DNA of 64,000 nt, from the NCBI RefSeq assembly GCF_023856365.1, contig NC_064542.1, forward strand, positions 6,317,363 through 6,381,362, written 5' to 3'. Below, in pieces: positions 46,683 through 60,800 of the stretch. Position 1 is the stretch's first letter; each line of letters starts with the position of its first letter. The notes under the pieces are model-generated. The model did not search any database and was not told the DNA's origin. It saw nothing but the letters and a program-made list of their open reading frames with translations. Made by a program: the position numbers and the translations under genes. Origin of the DNA: Brienomyrus brachyistius (Eukaryota; Chordata; Actinopteri; Osteoglossiformes; Mormyridae).

Positions 46683-46905
46683 CTGTCTGCCTGTTTGTTT
46701 GTGTGTGTGTGTGTGTTTCCATGCATGCATGTGTTTATGTGTGTGTGTGTATATATATGTGTGTGTGTGTCTGTGGACACGCCTGTTCATTTGATGTGTA
46801 CTTTCCATAGGCACCCTTTCTGCCTGCCTGTGTATATGTGTGTGTGTGTGTCTGTGCACACGCCTATTTGTTTGATACGTGCCTTCCACGGGCACCCTTT
46901 CTCTG
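46683..46905. repeat. (GT)n microsatellites with an 81-bp tandem duplication
   Basis: GT runs occur at about 46698-46717, 46739-46770 and 46837-46850. A segment beginning CTGTGGACACGCCTGTTCAT at 46771 is repeated from 46852 (CTGTGCACACGCCTATTTGT), an 81-bp period including the GT run and a GGCACCCTTTCT block. Because 81 is a codon multiple, both strands have long open frames with alternating Cys/Val or His/Thr; these are artefacts. Confidence 0.85.
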
Positions 46906-48592
46906 GTGGTAATAGCACAGCTGTCCTTTCCACTCTTGTGGCGGCTTCCAAGTTGCCTAGCAGCCAAATATCAGATCTGAGGCCTGTTGGGCTGCAATTA
47001 TGCAAATTATCCCTGGGACGAGATTATGCACATTCATCTGCCTCAAACTTTCCTTTGCTTGTGCTGAACGTGTTTGCAAATGTGTGCTAATTGAATAAAA
47101 CATCACAGTCATCAGTATGAAAGGGGACAGCGAGGTGTGAGGGTCCCACAACCTCTTTCTGAAGGGGCTGCATGTTAACACCCCCGCTGTTGCGTAGCAC
47201 AGGCGTCAGGTTTCCAGGGGCCATGTTCAGCAGTGCGCGTAAAAAAAATAGATAAATACAAGGATGATGCGTTGGAGGATGGCTGGAGCACACGTCTTCG
47301 TTTAACCAGTGGCAGAGTTTTGCCAGAGGCTCGTCCTTAAGTATACAAGAATTTTGTGTCTTTTGGTATCACTTTTCTCCTTTTTGACATGACTGCAGTG
47401 GGAGACGCCCTTGATGCAGATGATGCGTCTGACCAGCAGAGGGAGTCCCTTCACGTTGCAGTTCCCCCAGCCTGGCTCCCTGCCCCAATCCGCATCCCCT
47501 GTCGCCTGGAATCTCTGCGACACAAAAATTCCAGGCAGACATCTCACGCGGTTGATCTCAAAGCAGTTTGGTCACAAAGAAAGATGATCGGCAAAAAAAT
47601 TTCCCTTTAAAAACACGAGCCTCCTTAATGACAGTGGTTGCATGTACTGATGATAATGCAAAACTAGAGGCAATACAGGCAAAGTGAATCAGCTTCCTGT
47701 TCCCCAGGAACAGCCAGCCACATTTGTAAATTAATGGCAAGTTAATGATAACGAACAGAGTCTTCCTACTGAGGAAGACTAAATGGCAAACCACCATATA
47801 AAATATTATAAAACAACGCAAATCAAGCAAAAGATAAAGTAAATATACATTCAATGACAGCAATGTAACTGCATATATTCTAAGTATTGCACCACTATAA
47901 TAGGTTTTCATCAAATAGTTTGTGTATGTTTAGACTGAATAAATATAAATGCTGGCCATAATGGTAGATATTAGTAATGAGATGTAAAGACGCAGGGGAC
48001 CCATCTGGCCAGTGGATTCTCCGGTGATGGACCCCCGTGCCGAGGCTGTCCTTCACGATTCACGGCAGCATGACATGCCGGCAGATCAAAGCTCTGCAGC
48101 GAAGCCCCAGCGGCTCAGCTCTCATCGGGGGCCGTCAGGCGGGCTGCACCTGCGCCGCGGATGCAGAGCTGCGCTGTGCATTTCTTTCAGAGAGCACCTC
48201 CGCTCTTTATTCATTTTTCTCCATTTCTGGGAGGATCCTGCAGTAGACGAGGACTATGACAACACACAATAGAAAGAACAAAAGGAATAATTTTTCTCCG
48301 CTTTGAATATCCTGCAAAGAAATTATATTAATAATATTATATTAATAAGCTGTAGTGGTTCTAGTATGTCTACATCTTACTACTCTCCTTTTCCTGTTTA
48401 TAACGACACACAAGTTAAGTGCACTTTTGAATTACTAGATAATAATTACTGGTGCTGAAAATTTAAATTCCCAGCCCAAAGTATACCTGTGTTTCAGTGT
48501 TCAAATGTATGACATGTCTTCATTCAATTGGTGCTTCACTATAAATGATATTTTCAGAGTGTGGAATGGCTCAAGTCTTTAGAGAAGCCCCT
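46906..48592. other. Non-coding stretch, nothing recognised
   Basis: Intergenic DNA. A GC-richer patch at 48.0-48.25 kb has overlapping open frames but no recognisable domain or splice pattern. Confidence 0.5.
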
Positions 48593-48800
48593 ACCCACAT
48601 CCCGAGGTCCCACCCACATCCCGAGGTCCCACCCACATCCCGGGGTCCCACCCACATCCCGTGGTCCCACCCACATCCCGTGGTCCCACCCACATCAGGA
48701 GGTAAAACCCGCATTCCACAATTCCAACAATATCACAAAGTCCCATCGGGATCCCACAGTCCTGCCCCTATCCCCAGGTCCTGCCCACAATCAGGGGTAT
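48593..48800. repeat. 19-bp minisatellite (about 6 clean copies, degenerate extension)
   Basis: Units near ACCCACATCCCGAGGTCCC repeat every 19 bp from 48593 to about 48707. More diverged CCCAC-AGTCC-type copies continue to about 48800. The two long Pro/His/Ser-rich + strand frames are produced by the repeat. This array shares its 19-bp period, but not its sequence, with the one at 36770-37350. Confidence 0.9.
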
Positions 48801-51800
48801 AAATTTGGGTCTGGACAGTAGGGACATGTACCTACCAATATTGTGGGAGTACCGTGTGTGTTTGGGGCTGATTTGGTCCCGTCCAATGTTGAAACCAAAG
48901 GTACAACCTAATAGACAGAGAGCTGCAAGGGGGGTCTCCTCATACTAATATCATCTAAAATGAATTACCATACAATATCACCGATGCCTTGACTGTAGGA
49001 AATGTCACAGTCATCAGCATCCTCCTGCCAAAACCAGATGACCTTCTGATTCTGATCCTTAGAAGGAGATTCATCGGGAGGTTGAGTGTGCGAAAGCTAT
49101 ATGCATTTTCTGCATTAATGAGGTATTCCCCAAATCCAGGCGCATTTCTTTTCCATGGCAACATGACTCATGCTGCCTCCCCTGTGTTTGCATGCTATAT
49201 GGATAATTATTCTCTGTCATGCATCTGTTTCTCCTTCTGTTGACCCTGGTTGTCCGTCGACCTCCCCACGCAGCCTCTCCATTGTGGATTTATCCACGAC
49301 GCCGCTCACTGTGCAGTTAGCCACCTCTCAAAGGTGTCATGCGCTTAGCGGGTATATACGATGTGGTATAAAAGCGCTCGCATTTTCTCTACGTGTTCAG
49401 GGCATAGCAGGGGCATGGCTTTAACGTCATCGTCCTTGCCATCTTCACAAGCATCGCTCTTTCGCTGTGCCACTCTGCCATGTGGCTTGCCCATATGTTC
49501 AACACCCCTTCGTTATGAGGTCAGGGCATTCCTTCGCGTTTTTTGCACCCGTTCAGTCTCAGTTATGTTGGGTCTATGGGCTAACACGGTCCCTATCTCA
49601 GCCCGTCAGCCCGAAAGTGTGCTGCATTCCCTTCTGGTGGCTCATGCGGGTGCCCAACTTCTTATATGGTAGCATTGTTGTCATGGTCTGGTGACAGCTG
49701 ACAGATCTCTGGCAGAAAAATGACAGCTTGGCCCGATATTGCCCATGAAGGTCAGTAGGACGTGGTGCCCCAACTATGGGTGTAAAAGTGGTCTTGAAAT
49801 ACAATTTCAAGGGGTGAAGTCATGGTGTCACTCAGGGAACTAATTTCTTCCAGCGCTGTTTGAGTACTCCTCGATAAAAGGAAGCCAAAGAGAGAGGGAT
49901 CGCTGGGGCAGCTTCCCTGTCACCCTAGCCGGTTGGTCCACATCTGGTGCCAGTTGGCACAGGCCTTGCCAGGACTTGACACCAAGGTGCTGGGTGGGGC
50001 GGCTTGGAGGGTGACGGGCATGTGCATGTCAGCACGGAGACAGGGACTGCATGCAGGCTGGCCTTCGCTTTCCACCGCATCCATCATGCCAGCAAGACCT
50101 CTTTAAATGCTCCCTTTGCAGGGCGCTTTGTGGCAGCATGTTTGGGGCGAATTAGAGGATGATGGAGGCCAGGTGAGAAGATTTAAAGACAGACGGCAAA
50201 AACATCCACTTTCCGTGGACCGTGTTATTACCCAAATACATGACCTTGCTTTAATTATGTGCTCATATAAACTACGAAAAGGAAAATGGAGTTTAAATGG
50301 CTACATAAAAGTGGGAAAACAAGCAGACCTTCTAAACGCTAAAGTGACGCATTTCTGCAGGTGTTATTTCACTTTTGCAGTCATCTGAAAACCAAGAGAG
50401 AAATATCTGTGAAGAAAACAAGGAAAACAGAAAAAATGAAGGTATCCATAATGAAATGTGTCCCCCAGCAGCTCAGATGGAAAACAGGATCAATAGATGT
50501 ACATTTCTTTCCTGCCCGATACAGTGACAGAGAAATCGAAAGGATCAATACGGGCTGTAAAATGAGGACTCTGGTGGGAGGCCCTTCGCAGTGCATACTG
50601 GGAGTGCTGGGAATGAGAGGAGGGCAGCTGACAAGTCAGGCCGAGCCTGGCGCCCCCAGGGGCGGGCAGAGGTCCAAGCCCCGTGTCAGTAAGGGCAGTA
50701 ATTCATCGAAGCACACAAGGCAGATTCCTGGGTGGGGTTCAAATAAGATTTGTTCATTCAGCAGGGGAAGCCTGAGAGTGCCCCCTGTGGCCGTGTTTGA
50801 TTAATAAACCATGGTGCTGGGAAAATATATTATGCTGGTGGGGCATTCTGCGTTGGGTCACTAAAATCTCAGTGTCTCCACTGTTGGAATATGGCTCAGT
50901 TTGCCCCTTAGTGTTTACTCTGAGGATGGTTCTTGGTGAAGCAGGTGGTCTTTACGCTGAGTGTGTGTTTACACGCCCCGAATCCACCTCAGCTTGGCCC
51001 AGGGGTTAAACAAACCTGTTTTGGTGCTTACAAAGGCCAAAACTCATCCCAGCACAGTACACCAAAACCAATGAGGGCTTTAAGGGATTCGTGTCTGTGG
51101 TTGCCTAAGCAGAACTGGCGAATTCCGATTCGCGGGAAATGCTACTCGCTTGACTGCAAACTTGCCAACGGATGCCAACTGTGTCCAGATTGTCAGGCCC
51201 TGGCGGTGACATCATGATGGCAGCACAAGGTGGCGCTGCTTTGACTTTGGCTCTCGCTTCTCCAGGGATCCCGTTGATTTGGTGCTGCTTTGGGAAGCTC
51301 AGATCCACACACCATATTTTGTTTAGCTCTCTAAACGCTGCTAATGCTTGCAGCGAACACACTACCTCTAACACGGGGCGACCCTCCATGGGCTCCCACC
51401 CGGCACTGGTTCAGTATTGTACTAAGGCATTCAGCTATCAATGTGCGAGCACTTCTGACCATCACACCTAGCCAGGCTTTATCACTGAAGTCTTTCTTAT
51501 TGGCCACAATGACAGGTGGCCTCTTTCTGATTATTAGTGGACCTGACTTCCCAGAGAGATTCTTCTGTGCTTGACACTAACAGCACAGGAACCCTCTGCT
51601 TTAATGGCAGATTGTGTAATCGCACAGAGACAGGGTTCTTTTCTTTTCCGCTAGTGGTCTCGGTCACTTGATAATGGCCATAACTGCGAATTTCCCCTGG
51701 GCAAACCGGGTCACGCTCCTGCCATGTGGGTCAGGATTCCATGCTTTGCCTCCATAAAACTTCATCCATTTGGTTATGAAGAAGTGGCTTTCTGGCTGTG

Positions 51801-54800
51801 CTCCAGGGAGCAGGCTGTTAGGTAAAGGTAACAGCCCATGTCTCACAACAGTAATATCTCATCTGTTCTCTTTATGCAAACAGTACTTCACTTGTTAGGA
51901 TATAACAGAGGGCTATTGGTGAATCTGCAAAGAAACTGATTTAATTATTTTGGTCATTTACTGTCAATGTTGGCATTGTTAGCGTCAACGGCCCCTCAAA
52001 GAACAAGCAATTCAAGAATTAAAAATATGTAAACATATAGAATAAAGGGGACATTCAGTGTAGACCACAAAGAGTACGTGAGGCTGGACTGATGCTGGAG
52101 AGAATGGAGACAAAATGGCAGTTAGCCCCCTAGCAATGAACAGTCAAGGAGTTTTCAAATAAAACGGAAAAAAGCTAACATTCAGGGGGTTTGCAAAAGA
52201 CAGATAGGAGGAGAGTGATGACAATGGTGTTAGGATGCTGGACAAAAAGATATATGCTGTGAGATCTGGGACTCCAAGGAAGAGTAGCTATATAGATTCA
52301 GAGTGACTTCACTTTCAGCTTCATACACCGCTACACCTGTTAACTGCTCTGCACAGAGGTCCAGGAGCCGGGCCGCTCTTAGGTACAAGCCGTCGCAAAC
52401 TCTCCCTGTCCTCATTTTTGGGTTTATCTGTAGAAGGACTGACTCTGTGACAGAGGTGCTGGACATTTTGGGAGAGGGGACAGGGCAGAAGTGTCTCTCA
52501 CTCCATCGAAGCCTGAAGGATCAGAGCGGAGAGTTTGCGGTTTCTCAGAGTGCCGTGTCCTGGCCCGGGAACAGATCTGTGACCTGCCGGTGAGCTTTTT
52601 ATAGCTGCGAGAGGGGAGCCACCATCTGCGTTCCACTCATTAGTGCGTCACGTAACAGAGCCCCCGTCGAGGAGCATCCTGCTGAACATCGCTGCACTTT
52701 TACAAAGATCCGGACACAAAGTCGGTTATACAGTCTGATTGAGACACTCCAACCTGAAACTATCAGTTAATGGATGTTTAATTATCAACAGCAGGCGACA
52801 ATCACAGTAGTGCTCATTATTCATTTTATGTCGTCTCACATGTTAATGACATTTTCAAATAACTTGTCCACAGCTTGTACATGGTTTCTCATTGCTCATC
52901 TCCGAAGGGAGTGTTAAATAAACTAGCGTCAGAACAAAGAGTGTCAGAGTGAAGCGTGCTGTGTTATCCTGAGGCCTGGGTGTGAGCGTACAGCTAAACG
53001 GACGCTAATATTTGGCGCTGGAATGTACTAACAAGTATCAGCATTCACCAGCCCTTAGAAGGAAAATAAGTTTACGCCATCCTCCCCAAGTCAGTGGCAT
53101 CGAATCATAGCCCAGCATGTTGAGGGACCCCTCCAGCGCCGCCCCTCCTCCCCACCTAACAAGGTTGTCTGTCTTTTGCCAGACCGAGGAGCGAATGGCT
53201 TAATCTGCTGAATTACTGCAAGTTATCTGTCTCTGTCAATTAGGACCAACAACAAAGATCGGGGATGAGCTCCCACCCCCCACTCCCTGACAGCCCCCGG
53301 CGTGGGTGGGTGTCCCTCAGCTAAGACGCCAAACCCGTTCAGCACACCGGTGCATGTAGGCCACTGCTCGGAGACGTGCAGCTTGCAGCTCAGCACCACG
53401 GTTGCGTAAGAGCCCTGTGACGTTTATGAACACAAAGTACAAGGTTATGTTCTGTCGTAGGAGTATTCTGTTTTTTTTTTTTTTGTGCGATTGGGAGAAG
53501 GGCTCAGGGGGATTTGGGGGGGGTTGACAGTTAGGTAAGGACTGTAGTTATCCCTCAGGATTGCAGCTGGAAGGAGTGCTGGGAATGCGACACGCAGGAC
53601 TGCATGCGAACAGGCAGAGATCTGCTCTGCTCTGAGCATGTCAATCGAGGCCTTAATGAAGGACATGGCAAAGGTCAGCAGCTTTGGCAGAACACGCCGT
53701 TCCTCTGAGTGACAAGCTACTCGAGTGGCCGAAGTAGGCAGTGTCCCTCCTTCGGTAGGATGCTTGCATCCACAAACAACAGCACTGTGTCCCGCCAGTG
53801 TCTCCTCGGCCCAGTGCGGAGGGAGGGACATCATGCAGCTGCGAGGTCATGACCTCCTGCAGCGTGCTGTGTCATGGGCCGGGATGGGGGGTGTGGGCTG
53901 GGGGGGGGGTGATGGACTGGGACCTGTCCCCTCCCCTACAACAGAGACTTGTGCAAGACACAGAGGACAGGAGCTCAGAAACGGTGAGGCAGCTTTTAAA
54001 AGGACGAGATGGTCAAGAGAAGGAAATGCTGACAGGGAAATGTGACTGCCTTTGTCATCGTGACTCTCCTGGTTGCCTCCCTGTGTACGGTAACCAAGGT
54101 AGAGGGGGAGGCCTTTTAAATGACAGGAGGAGAGGAGAGAAACAGCAGATCACTGTGTCTGTATCGTCAGGGCAATGCGGCAGCTCCAGTGGGCTGGGCC
54201 ATAAACTGCTGTAAATAAATTCCATCCGGTACTGCTGTAGCAGGGCACAGGGACACATTTATGGACCAGCGGGACACGCTTATGTGAAAGGTGCTGCACG
54301 GAAACTGAACTGGATAGGGCTGGATTTGCTTCATGGCATTGCGGAGGCCTTCGTCTGCTTGGCACGTTCCTCGCAAACCCACTCCAGCGAAAGTAGGACT
54401 GCCCACAAAGGCGGCCGCGAGACAGAAGCTCATTGTGAAGAGCAAGCCAGCCGGCGCATGGGCTTATGGCTTACATAACAGGGAGAATGCGCCCGAGCCC
54501 CAAACATGCAAGGTACTGGGCTTACAAAACAGCTATTTTCAGCCTGGTCTCCCTAGGGGAATCCTACTTACAATCTTGCGTTTGGTGCAGAGAAGAATGG
54601 CTGAGGTAGAACAAGAAGTTTTTGGCTGAGTGTTTGCTGCTTTTGAGAACACTGAGGAGGTCGTTGTGACGGGGGGTGCATCCTGGATCAACTGAGACAC
54701 GATTGGGATGGGATCGGGTGGAGTGAGGTCTCGGCCAGGGTGTGGTTGGGGAGCAGCGTGACATACAGAGCCTGTAAGGAACTTGATGTTTTGACAGCCA

Positions 54801-56475
54801 CGATCCTCTCATGGGAGCCACAAAATTGAACGCTGGACCTTCCCAGCACACGGCCTATCTGCCCCCACCCCTCTGGTCTTTATCTCTCTGTCTCTCTCTG
54901 TCCAGCGCTCCCAGAGGCTCACGTTCTTGTTCCCTGTAACATAGGTGTGCATGATGCCCCCCAGTAGCTGCAGGTAAATGCTGACATGGGCAGGAAGACT
55001 GAAGTCCCCACACATACACACATAGGCTGGCCTACAGCACAGGAGACAATCCATCATACATCCGCACCCTAGCTTCCCGCAGGCAGAAACTTGTGATTGC
55101 CTTCCACACTCTTGACTGTATGTCCACACATCTGCATCCTCCCAACATAAAATGTAACAAGTGCAGTGGGTCACTCCATTTTCGTCTTTGGATGTGACCC
55201 AAGATTCACAGCGCCGCCTGTGCTCCACCGGCTGTACTGCCAGCCTTAATGGAGAGTTGTTTAGCCATGATGCCCCATCAAAGCACCTCATAGAAACTGC
55301 AAACCCCTTCCTAGTCCCCGCATCCTAGCCGGAATTCACTCCAGGCACACACATGCACTCTCAGGGAGACTGGAAGCACAGGAAGATGGGTTCTTCATCC
55401 ATTTGTAGGGAATTCTGCAAAGTTTAATCCCAGCCTGAACCATAAAACATCTGATGATGTTTACAAAGTGCACGCTGTGCTGTTTGAAGGCATTAATGAG
55501 AACATCAGGGGCATGTTTATTGTGTGGTTTGTTAAGCCTGCTGTAGGGTACTTTAGGGAGTTTTACTGGTGATGGGTCTGGACATGCAGGAGCAGGTACC
55601 ACGGTGCTACAAGAACACTTGGGCCCAAATCTCCCCCAGATTATGCAACCTTGATGCGTCCACTGACTGCAATCCTATCCTCACTGTTGCCATGGAGAGA
55701 GAAGGAGACAGCAGTGGCCAGTGTCACAGATGTAGGATCTTTCTCAAATCATATCTGCTGCATATCCAATGTGTTGTCATGGAAATTACCCCATTCACAT
55801 GCACCCTGGGAGCCGTAATGCACTTTTATACAAACACAGCGGGGGGGGGGGGTCTGAGCAGTGCAAGCCGGCTGCATGAATGCCAGCAGACAGACATAAA
55901 AGGCTTCTATCCTGAATGGGACACGAGAGTGACCTTGTGATAGATCCCCATGATAGAGGTATGAGTTGTGCCCCAAATGTCCCTCCTCAGTCCTTAGATG
56001 AAGCAAATGACATATATCTTAGTTTGTGTCTCAGCTCTGGAAATTCTGTTATGATGTAATGGGGAGTTTTCATGATCACGTGTGCTCTTGGGAGGGGGGT
56101 AGTGTGGACTTTGACACACTGTGGGCTGGATCAGCTCATTCCACTGACATGTTGCACTAATAGGTTCCAGGGTTTGGGCCAGCAAATCATGTTATGGATA
56201 ATCGCTGGCTGGTTTTGTCAGGGCTGTGCAGGGTGTCAGGATAGGATCTTCAGGTGACTACAGACAAATGAGGTTGCCCCCATCAGGGTCATGCCCTAAG
56301 TTGTCCTCCTCCAGAGGGGTCATGGGAGACTGACACAGCCTTGAAATCACCTGTGGGTCTGCACCATGCAGAATATGTCCCAGTAACTCAACATGCTAAC
56401 ATCTTTTCTTTATCACTTCCAAGCACGAATGCAAGTGGTCATCAGCAATAATATGAAAAGGCTCCGGATGAAACT
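48801..56475. other. Non-coding stretch, nothing firmly recognised
   Basis: Mostly single-copy-looking DNA with simple runs: poly-T at 53471-53483 and G-runs near 53901 and 55841-55850. 49.32-49.70 kb has three overlapping + frames of repeat-like character without an identified family. The region 53.8-55.3 kb is GC-rich with overlapping open frames on both strands. No exon with a recognised product was found. Confidence 0.45.
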
Positions 56476-56590
56476 GGTAGGCCTTCTGCATGCTCTGAAT
56501 GGTAGGCCTTCTGCGGTCTCTGATTTGTAGGCCTTCCGCGTGCTCTGAATGGTAGGCCTTTCATGTACTCCGAATGGTAGGCCTTAGCAC
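56476..56590. repeat. 25-bp tandem repeat (4-5 copies)
   Basis: GGTAGGCCTTCTGCATGCTC plus TGAAT repeats with starts at 56476, 56501, 56526, 56551 and 56576, an exact 25-bp period. Units are lightly diverged. There is no coding significance. Confidence 0.9.
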
Positions 56591-57850
56591 ATGTTTCAGA
56601 TCTTTTTTGCTAAAAGCTTAAGAATTTGATTACGAGAATGATCTGAATGAATCCCGTCTGGCCCGCATGTAAGAACTGAACATGTATTTAATGCTGGAGG
56701 GCCCCTCAGTCCCCTGCCTCTGTTAAGTAAACATGATGCAATCCTTGCCACTGAGCTCCTGGGCTGATCTTTGTGTGCTTTAGCTCCTCTGCATGATATA
56801 CTCTAAGCATGACGTGAGTTTGCAGGGCAGGAGGGGTAGATGAGGCCACTCGGATGACACAAGAGGCCCGGAGGTGCTGCACACATACCAATCTGGGCCA
56901 TTCTGTGACTTTTATGACTTATGAAACAAAAGCAGAGAACACCTACAATAATATCATTATTTATGGCATGTATCATGCATGCATTGTTAAAGGGAAACTC
57001 AGCCTAAAAGCTGAGGAATACATACAGAAGGCTCTCTTCACTGTTACACTCTCATTATGCTCGTGTTCAGCACTCTTACCCCATCTGTTATGTGGAGGTC
57101 TGAACTAATTACTTTCTGAATTTGATTTTGCTGCATTTTGTCATGCATCCCGCTCAATATGATCCTGCGAGTCAAAGTGTCAGTTATTGCAGTTGTATTG
57201 AGGGACCTTGTAATGTCTGTTTTCATACAGCCATCTTACCTCTGGCTTGTTTACTCTTGGATCAATTTGCACCTGCTGGATCTCAACCCACCAGTGTGTA
57301 TCAAATCCAATTCTCAGTCATAACAAATCCCACATGCATCACGCAAGTCTGATTCACAGTCTTTTCTTCTGTGGCCCATTAATATTCGCAGCCACATAAA
57401 CTGATGGAGAATTTTCTGGAAATGCATTGTAGAAGAAGAGTAGACAGTTTCTCCTTCCTTGCTTTATTTTTTCAAGTAAAAGGTAAATTCAGTTTTAAAA
57501 AAACGTCACGGACATATCAGGGATAACATCAAGGTTCAAGGTGAGGGCCAGGTTGTTTATATGGATTGTAGAACATGGAGAACTTCCTGTGTGAAGGTGA
57601 CTGACAGGGAGTATACAGCTTCGGTTCAGTACTGATCACATTTCCTCATGTAGCTCCATTTGGACAGACCATGTATGTCTGGGTCGCCTGGTCTCTGCAG
57701 TCAGTGGCCGTTCCTACAGATGGCTCCACGTGAGTGACATGTGCTGTCACCAGGACTCCCTGCTGCACCACCCACACGGCTCCCAGAATACTGCCGCCTC
57801 CCCCAAAGCCCCATCACGCAACCCTCTCGTCCCATGCTGGGGCCTCGCGG

Positions 57851-57875
57851 AGCTTAGCTTAGCTTAGCTTAGCTT
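57851..57875. repeat. (AGCTT)5 microsatellite
   Basis: Five perfect AGCTT pentamers. Confidence 0.95.
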
Positions 57876-60800
57876 CCTGCTTGCATCTCAAGCTGCCTAC
57901 TGGCTTTTTGCAAATCGGGCCCTCGGTGACATGGGACTGTATATGGTCAGTATCTCCCTTTGTAGGTGGGGGGGGGGGACAAATCTTTCTTCTAAGGTAC
58001 ATAGGACAACCCATGTGATCAAGCCACATCAACAAGCGGATGCATTGAAGGCACAGTTCTATGGCAGGGGGCACAGAATGCATCTCTGATGTACCGTTCT
58101 GCACCATCTGTCTCCAACCCAAGTCGGCAGGACGCCCTGGCAAATGTGTGCTGTGGCACAAATGACACCCCGACCTACCTATGCTTTCGTGTCTTTAAAC
58201 AGGTCAAAAGGAGAGATGAAGGGACTCTCATACACGGCCATGGGTCTTGCAATGATTTCTGGGTTTATTACAAGCCTATTTCAGTGTTTTTCATATCACT
58301 CCGGCTATCTTATTCCACCAGTATCCAGGAAAATGATTCAGTGAGCAGCTGGTTGTACCGGTTATACCTAATAACTCAGGCACCATAGTCTTGTTTAATC
58401 ACCCATGCCCAGATGTACACTAAAGAGATCACCGTCTGATAGAGGTTTGGCATGGAATGACAGCGGTCCGGGGAGATAATCGCCGGCTGTGGAATTCCCT
58501 ATTCAGACAACTCTCGTGATGCTAGCTGGTGATCTGAACTCCCCAAACTGTGGTCATTGAACGTAACAAAACCCCAGGAACAACGACAGGAAATCAATTG
58601 TTCTGCTGAAGCAAGAGCCTGCTCTGATTTTAATACAAAAGCTAACAGCCTGCCGATGAAGTCCCCTGATAATACACATTTTGAACAGGGCCACATGGCG
58701 TACCAGTGATCCATCAGGAAAATGAAAACAAAACGCTGTAAATCTGTACTGTAAATCTTCCCGTTGGATCCCTCAAAGGAGGAGCGCGGGGGATATTTCC
58801 CGTCGCATCTTCCCCAGTGAGAGGTATTTGGCGGAGGGCTTCCTTCACTTAAACCAGCTGAATTTCAAGCTTTATAACACCTTTAAACAGCGACTCTGTG
58901 AGTTGGAGTCTGCCTCTCTACACTTTGGCATAGCCATGGAAGGAAAAATAAGGCACTGAGAGACCATAGGGACTTGGTCTAAAGAGACAAAGTGATCTCC
59001 AGTAATAAATGAGAATATCACAGCTAATTAAGTGACAGGGAAGAGAGTGTGGAGATTCACCCCGTTCACCTTATTTATTCAAAACCGCCATTAGCGAAAG
59101 GCACCCCAGGTGAAGGGACCCTGGGCCAAAGCCAGCCATGGGCAACCATTCCATGCTCGGGGCCAAACTGACGCTGTCAGCCCTACATATAATGTTCCAT
59201 ATGGGAGTTGGAATTATTGATGAGGACATTGGGAGCATGGCTATGAGGGCTGACTGAGCCAGGATCTTACTCAGCACATCTGTGACATTCCCCTTTGGGC
59301 AAAGTTCTCCAGGTGTCAAACTCCACGGAAGGCCACTGAGAATTGTTTTGTGGCTCCAGCATAAGGTCCTTGCAGGGAGACTCAGTCCTCCTGGCCCTCT
59401 CTTGAGAAGCAGCCTTAATTAGGCCTGAGTGGCCACAGCCCATTCCACAGCCAAGCAAGGAAAACGGGTGCGGCAGCCGCTCTGATTGGCATAGTAGGAG
59501 CAGCTGCTAAGAAGAGCCTTTATCTTTGAGCACCAGAGGAGTAATGAAATCACAAATGCTTCTCTGACGTTAAAAAGCTGCCCCCCTCCCCAAAACAATG
59601 ACAGTATTTCTGCATAGGCTTCCTTTAGTTAATTAGTATTTTATCCCTGGGGAGGAATCAAAACAAACAAAAAAAAAATGATGGCGTGTGCACGATATCC
59701 CTGACAGAACACAATAACAGAATACAGAGCAGGAAGATTTTGTTTGTATTAAGAAGATGTGTTTGAGTCCCCAGATCAATGATGGCAAATGAAATTGGTG
59801 AGTGGGGTCAACATGCCCCCGACAGACAACCCTTCTAAGTGAGAACCCTGTGTTCTCAGCACAGAGATTTAATGGTATCTACTGCTGGGAGTCCATGTGA
59901 CATTTCTGCATTTGCTTAGCGCTTAGGCCAAAACATGATGTAACCCTGCCTTCGGTACACAATAAACAATAATTTTTAAACAATAAAAATAATACATTAA
60001 AAGGATGATGGGAGAGGACGTTGTGTGGTATGATGCAGTGAAGGGATCGATATTTTCTCTGTTCTTCCATAAAAAGCCAACACTCATGTCAGATGCCCTA
60101 CAAAACCCAACTGAGGCCTCCTGCAGCTGTGTGGCATGCGCACATTCAGAGTTTGAAGTGAAGCTTCAGAACATCACTGATCACTTCTTAATCAGCATTC
60201 AGGAGGGTATAATAGTCTTTTAAATCAGATTAAATCGAATGGGAAATTACATTTAGGAATTTACTTTAATGTCTTGTGAGTAACACCAAGGCAAACACTA
60301 TGAGCTTTGTTGGGGGTAATATTTGGGACATAGATTACGGCTCAGCTTTGAGACTTTGAATTTGGACCCCAGGCTGGGGTCATTGATGGTGTGGAGCGCT
60401 GAAGGCAGCTGCCATAAGGAAACCATCTTTTCGCATCACATTGGTTGGGTTCCATCCAAAAGGAATAAAGCAAACAATGTATGCCAAAGTCAAGCTTGTT
60501 CAACAGCCTGCACCTCACTCGCCTAATCCACGGAAAATTTGTCAACAGTGAGGCAGACATTCAAGAGAGCTATCTGGTCTGTGTCTCCCAGTGTCCCAGC
60601 CCTGATGTCCCCTTTCTCCGTCTGATGTCTATTCTGTGGCTGATTAAATAAACTTTGAAAGCCTCACACTGAAGACTCTACAATCAAGATAGACTTTGAA
60701 GGATCAAAGGTGAGCACTGCTTAAAGATAACCCTGAGGTAGTCAACAGTTGGAGTGCTTCCAAATTAGTGCCCTAATTGTTCCCTCACTGTTCACATCAA

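Noticed and set aside
49320..49700. Overlapping + frames resembling a retroelement remnant
   Set aside because: No reverse-transcriptase, integrase or other diagnostic motif could be read; left as unassigned.
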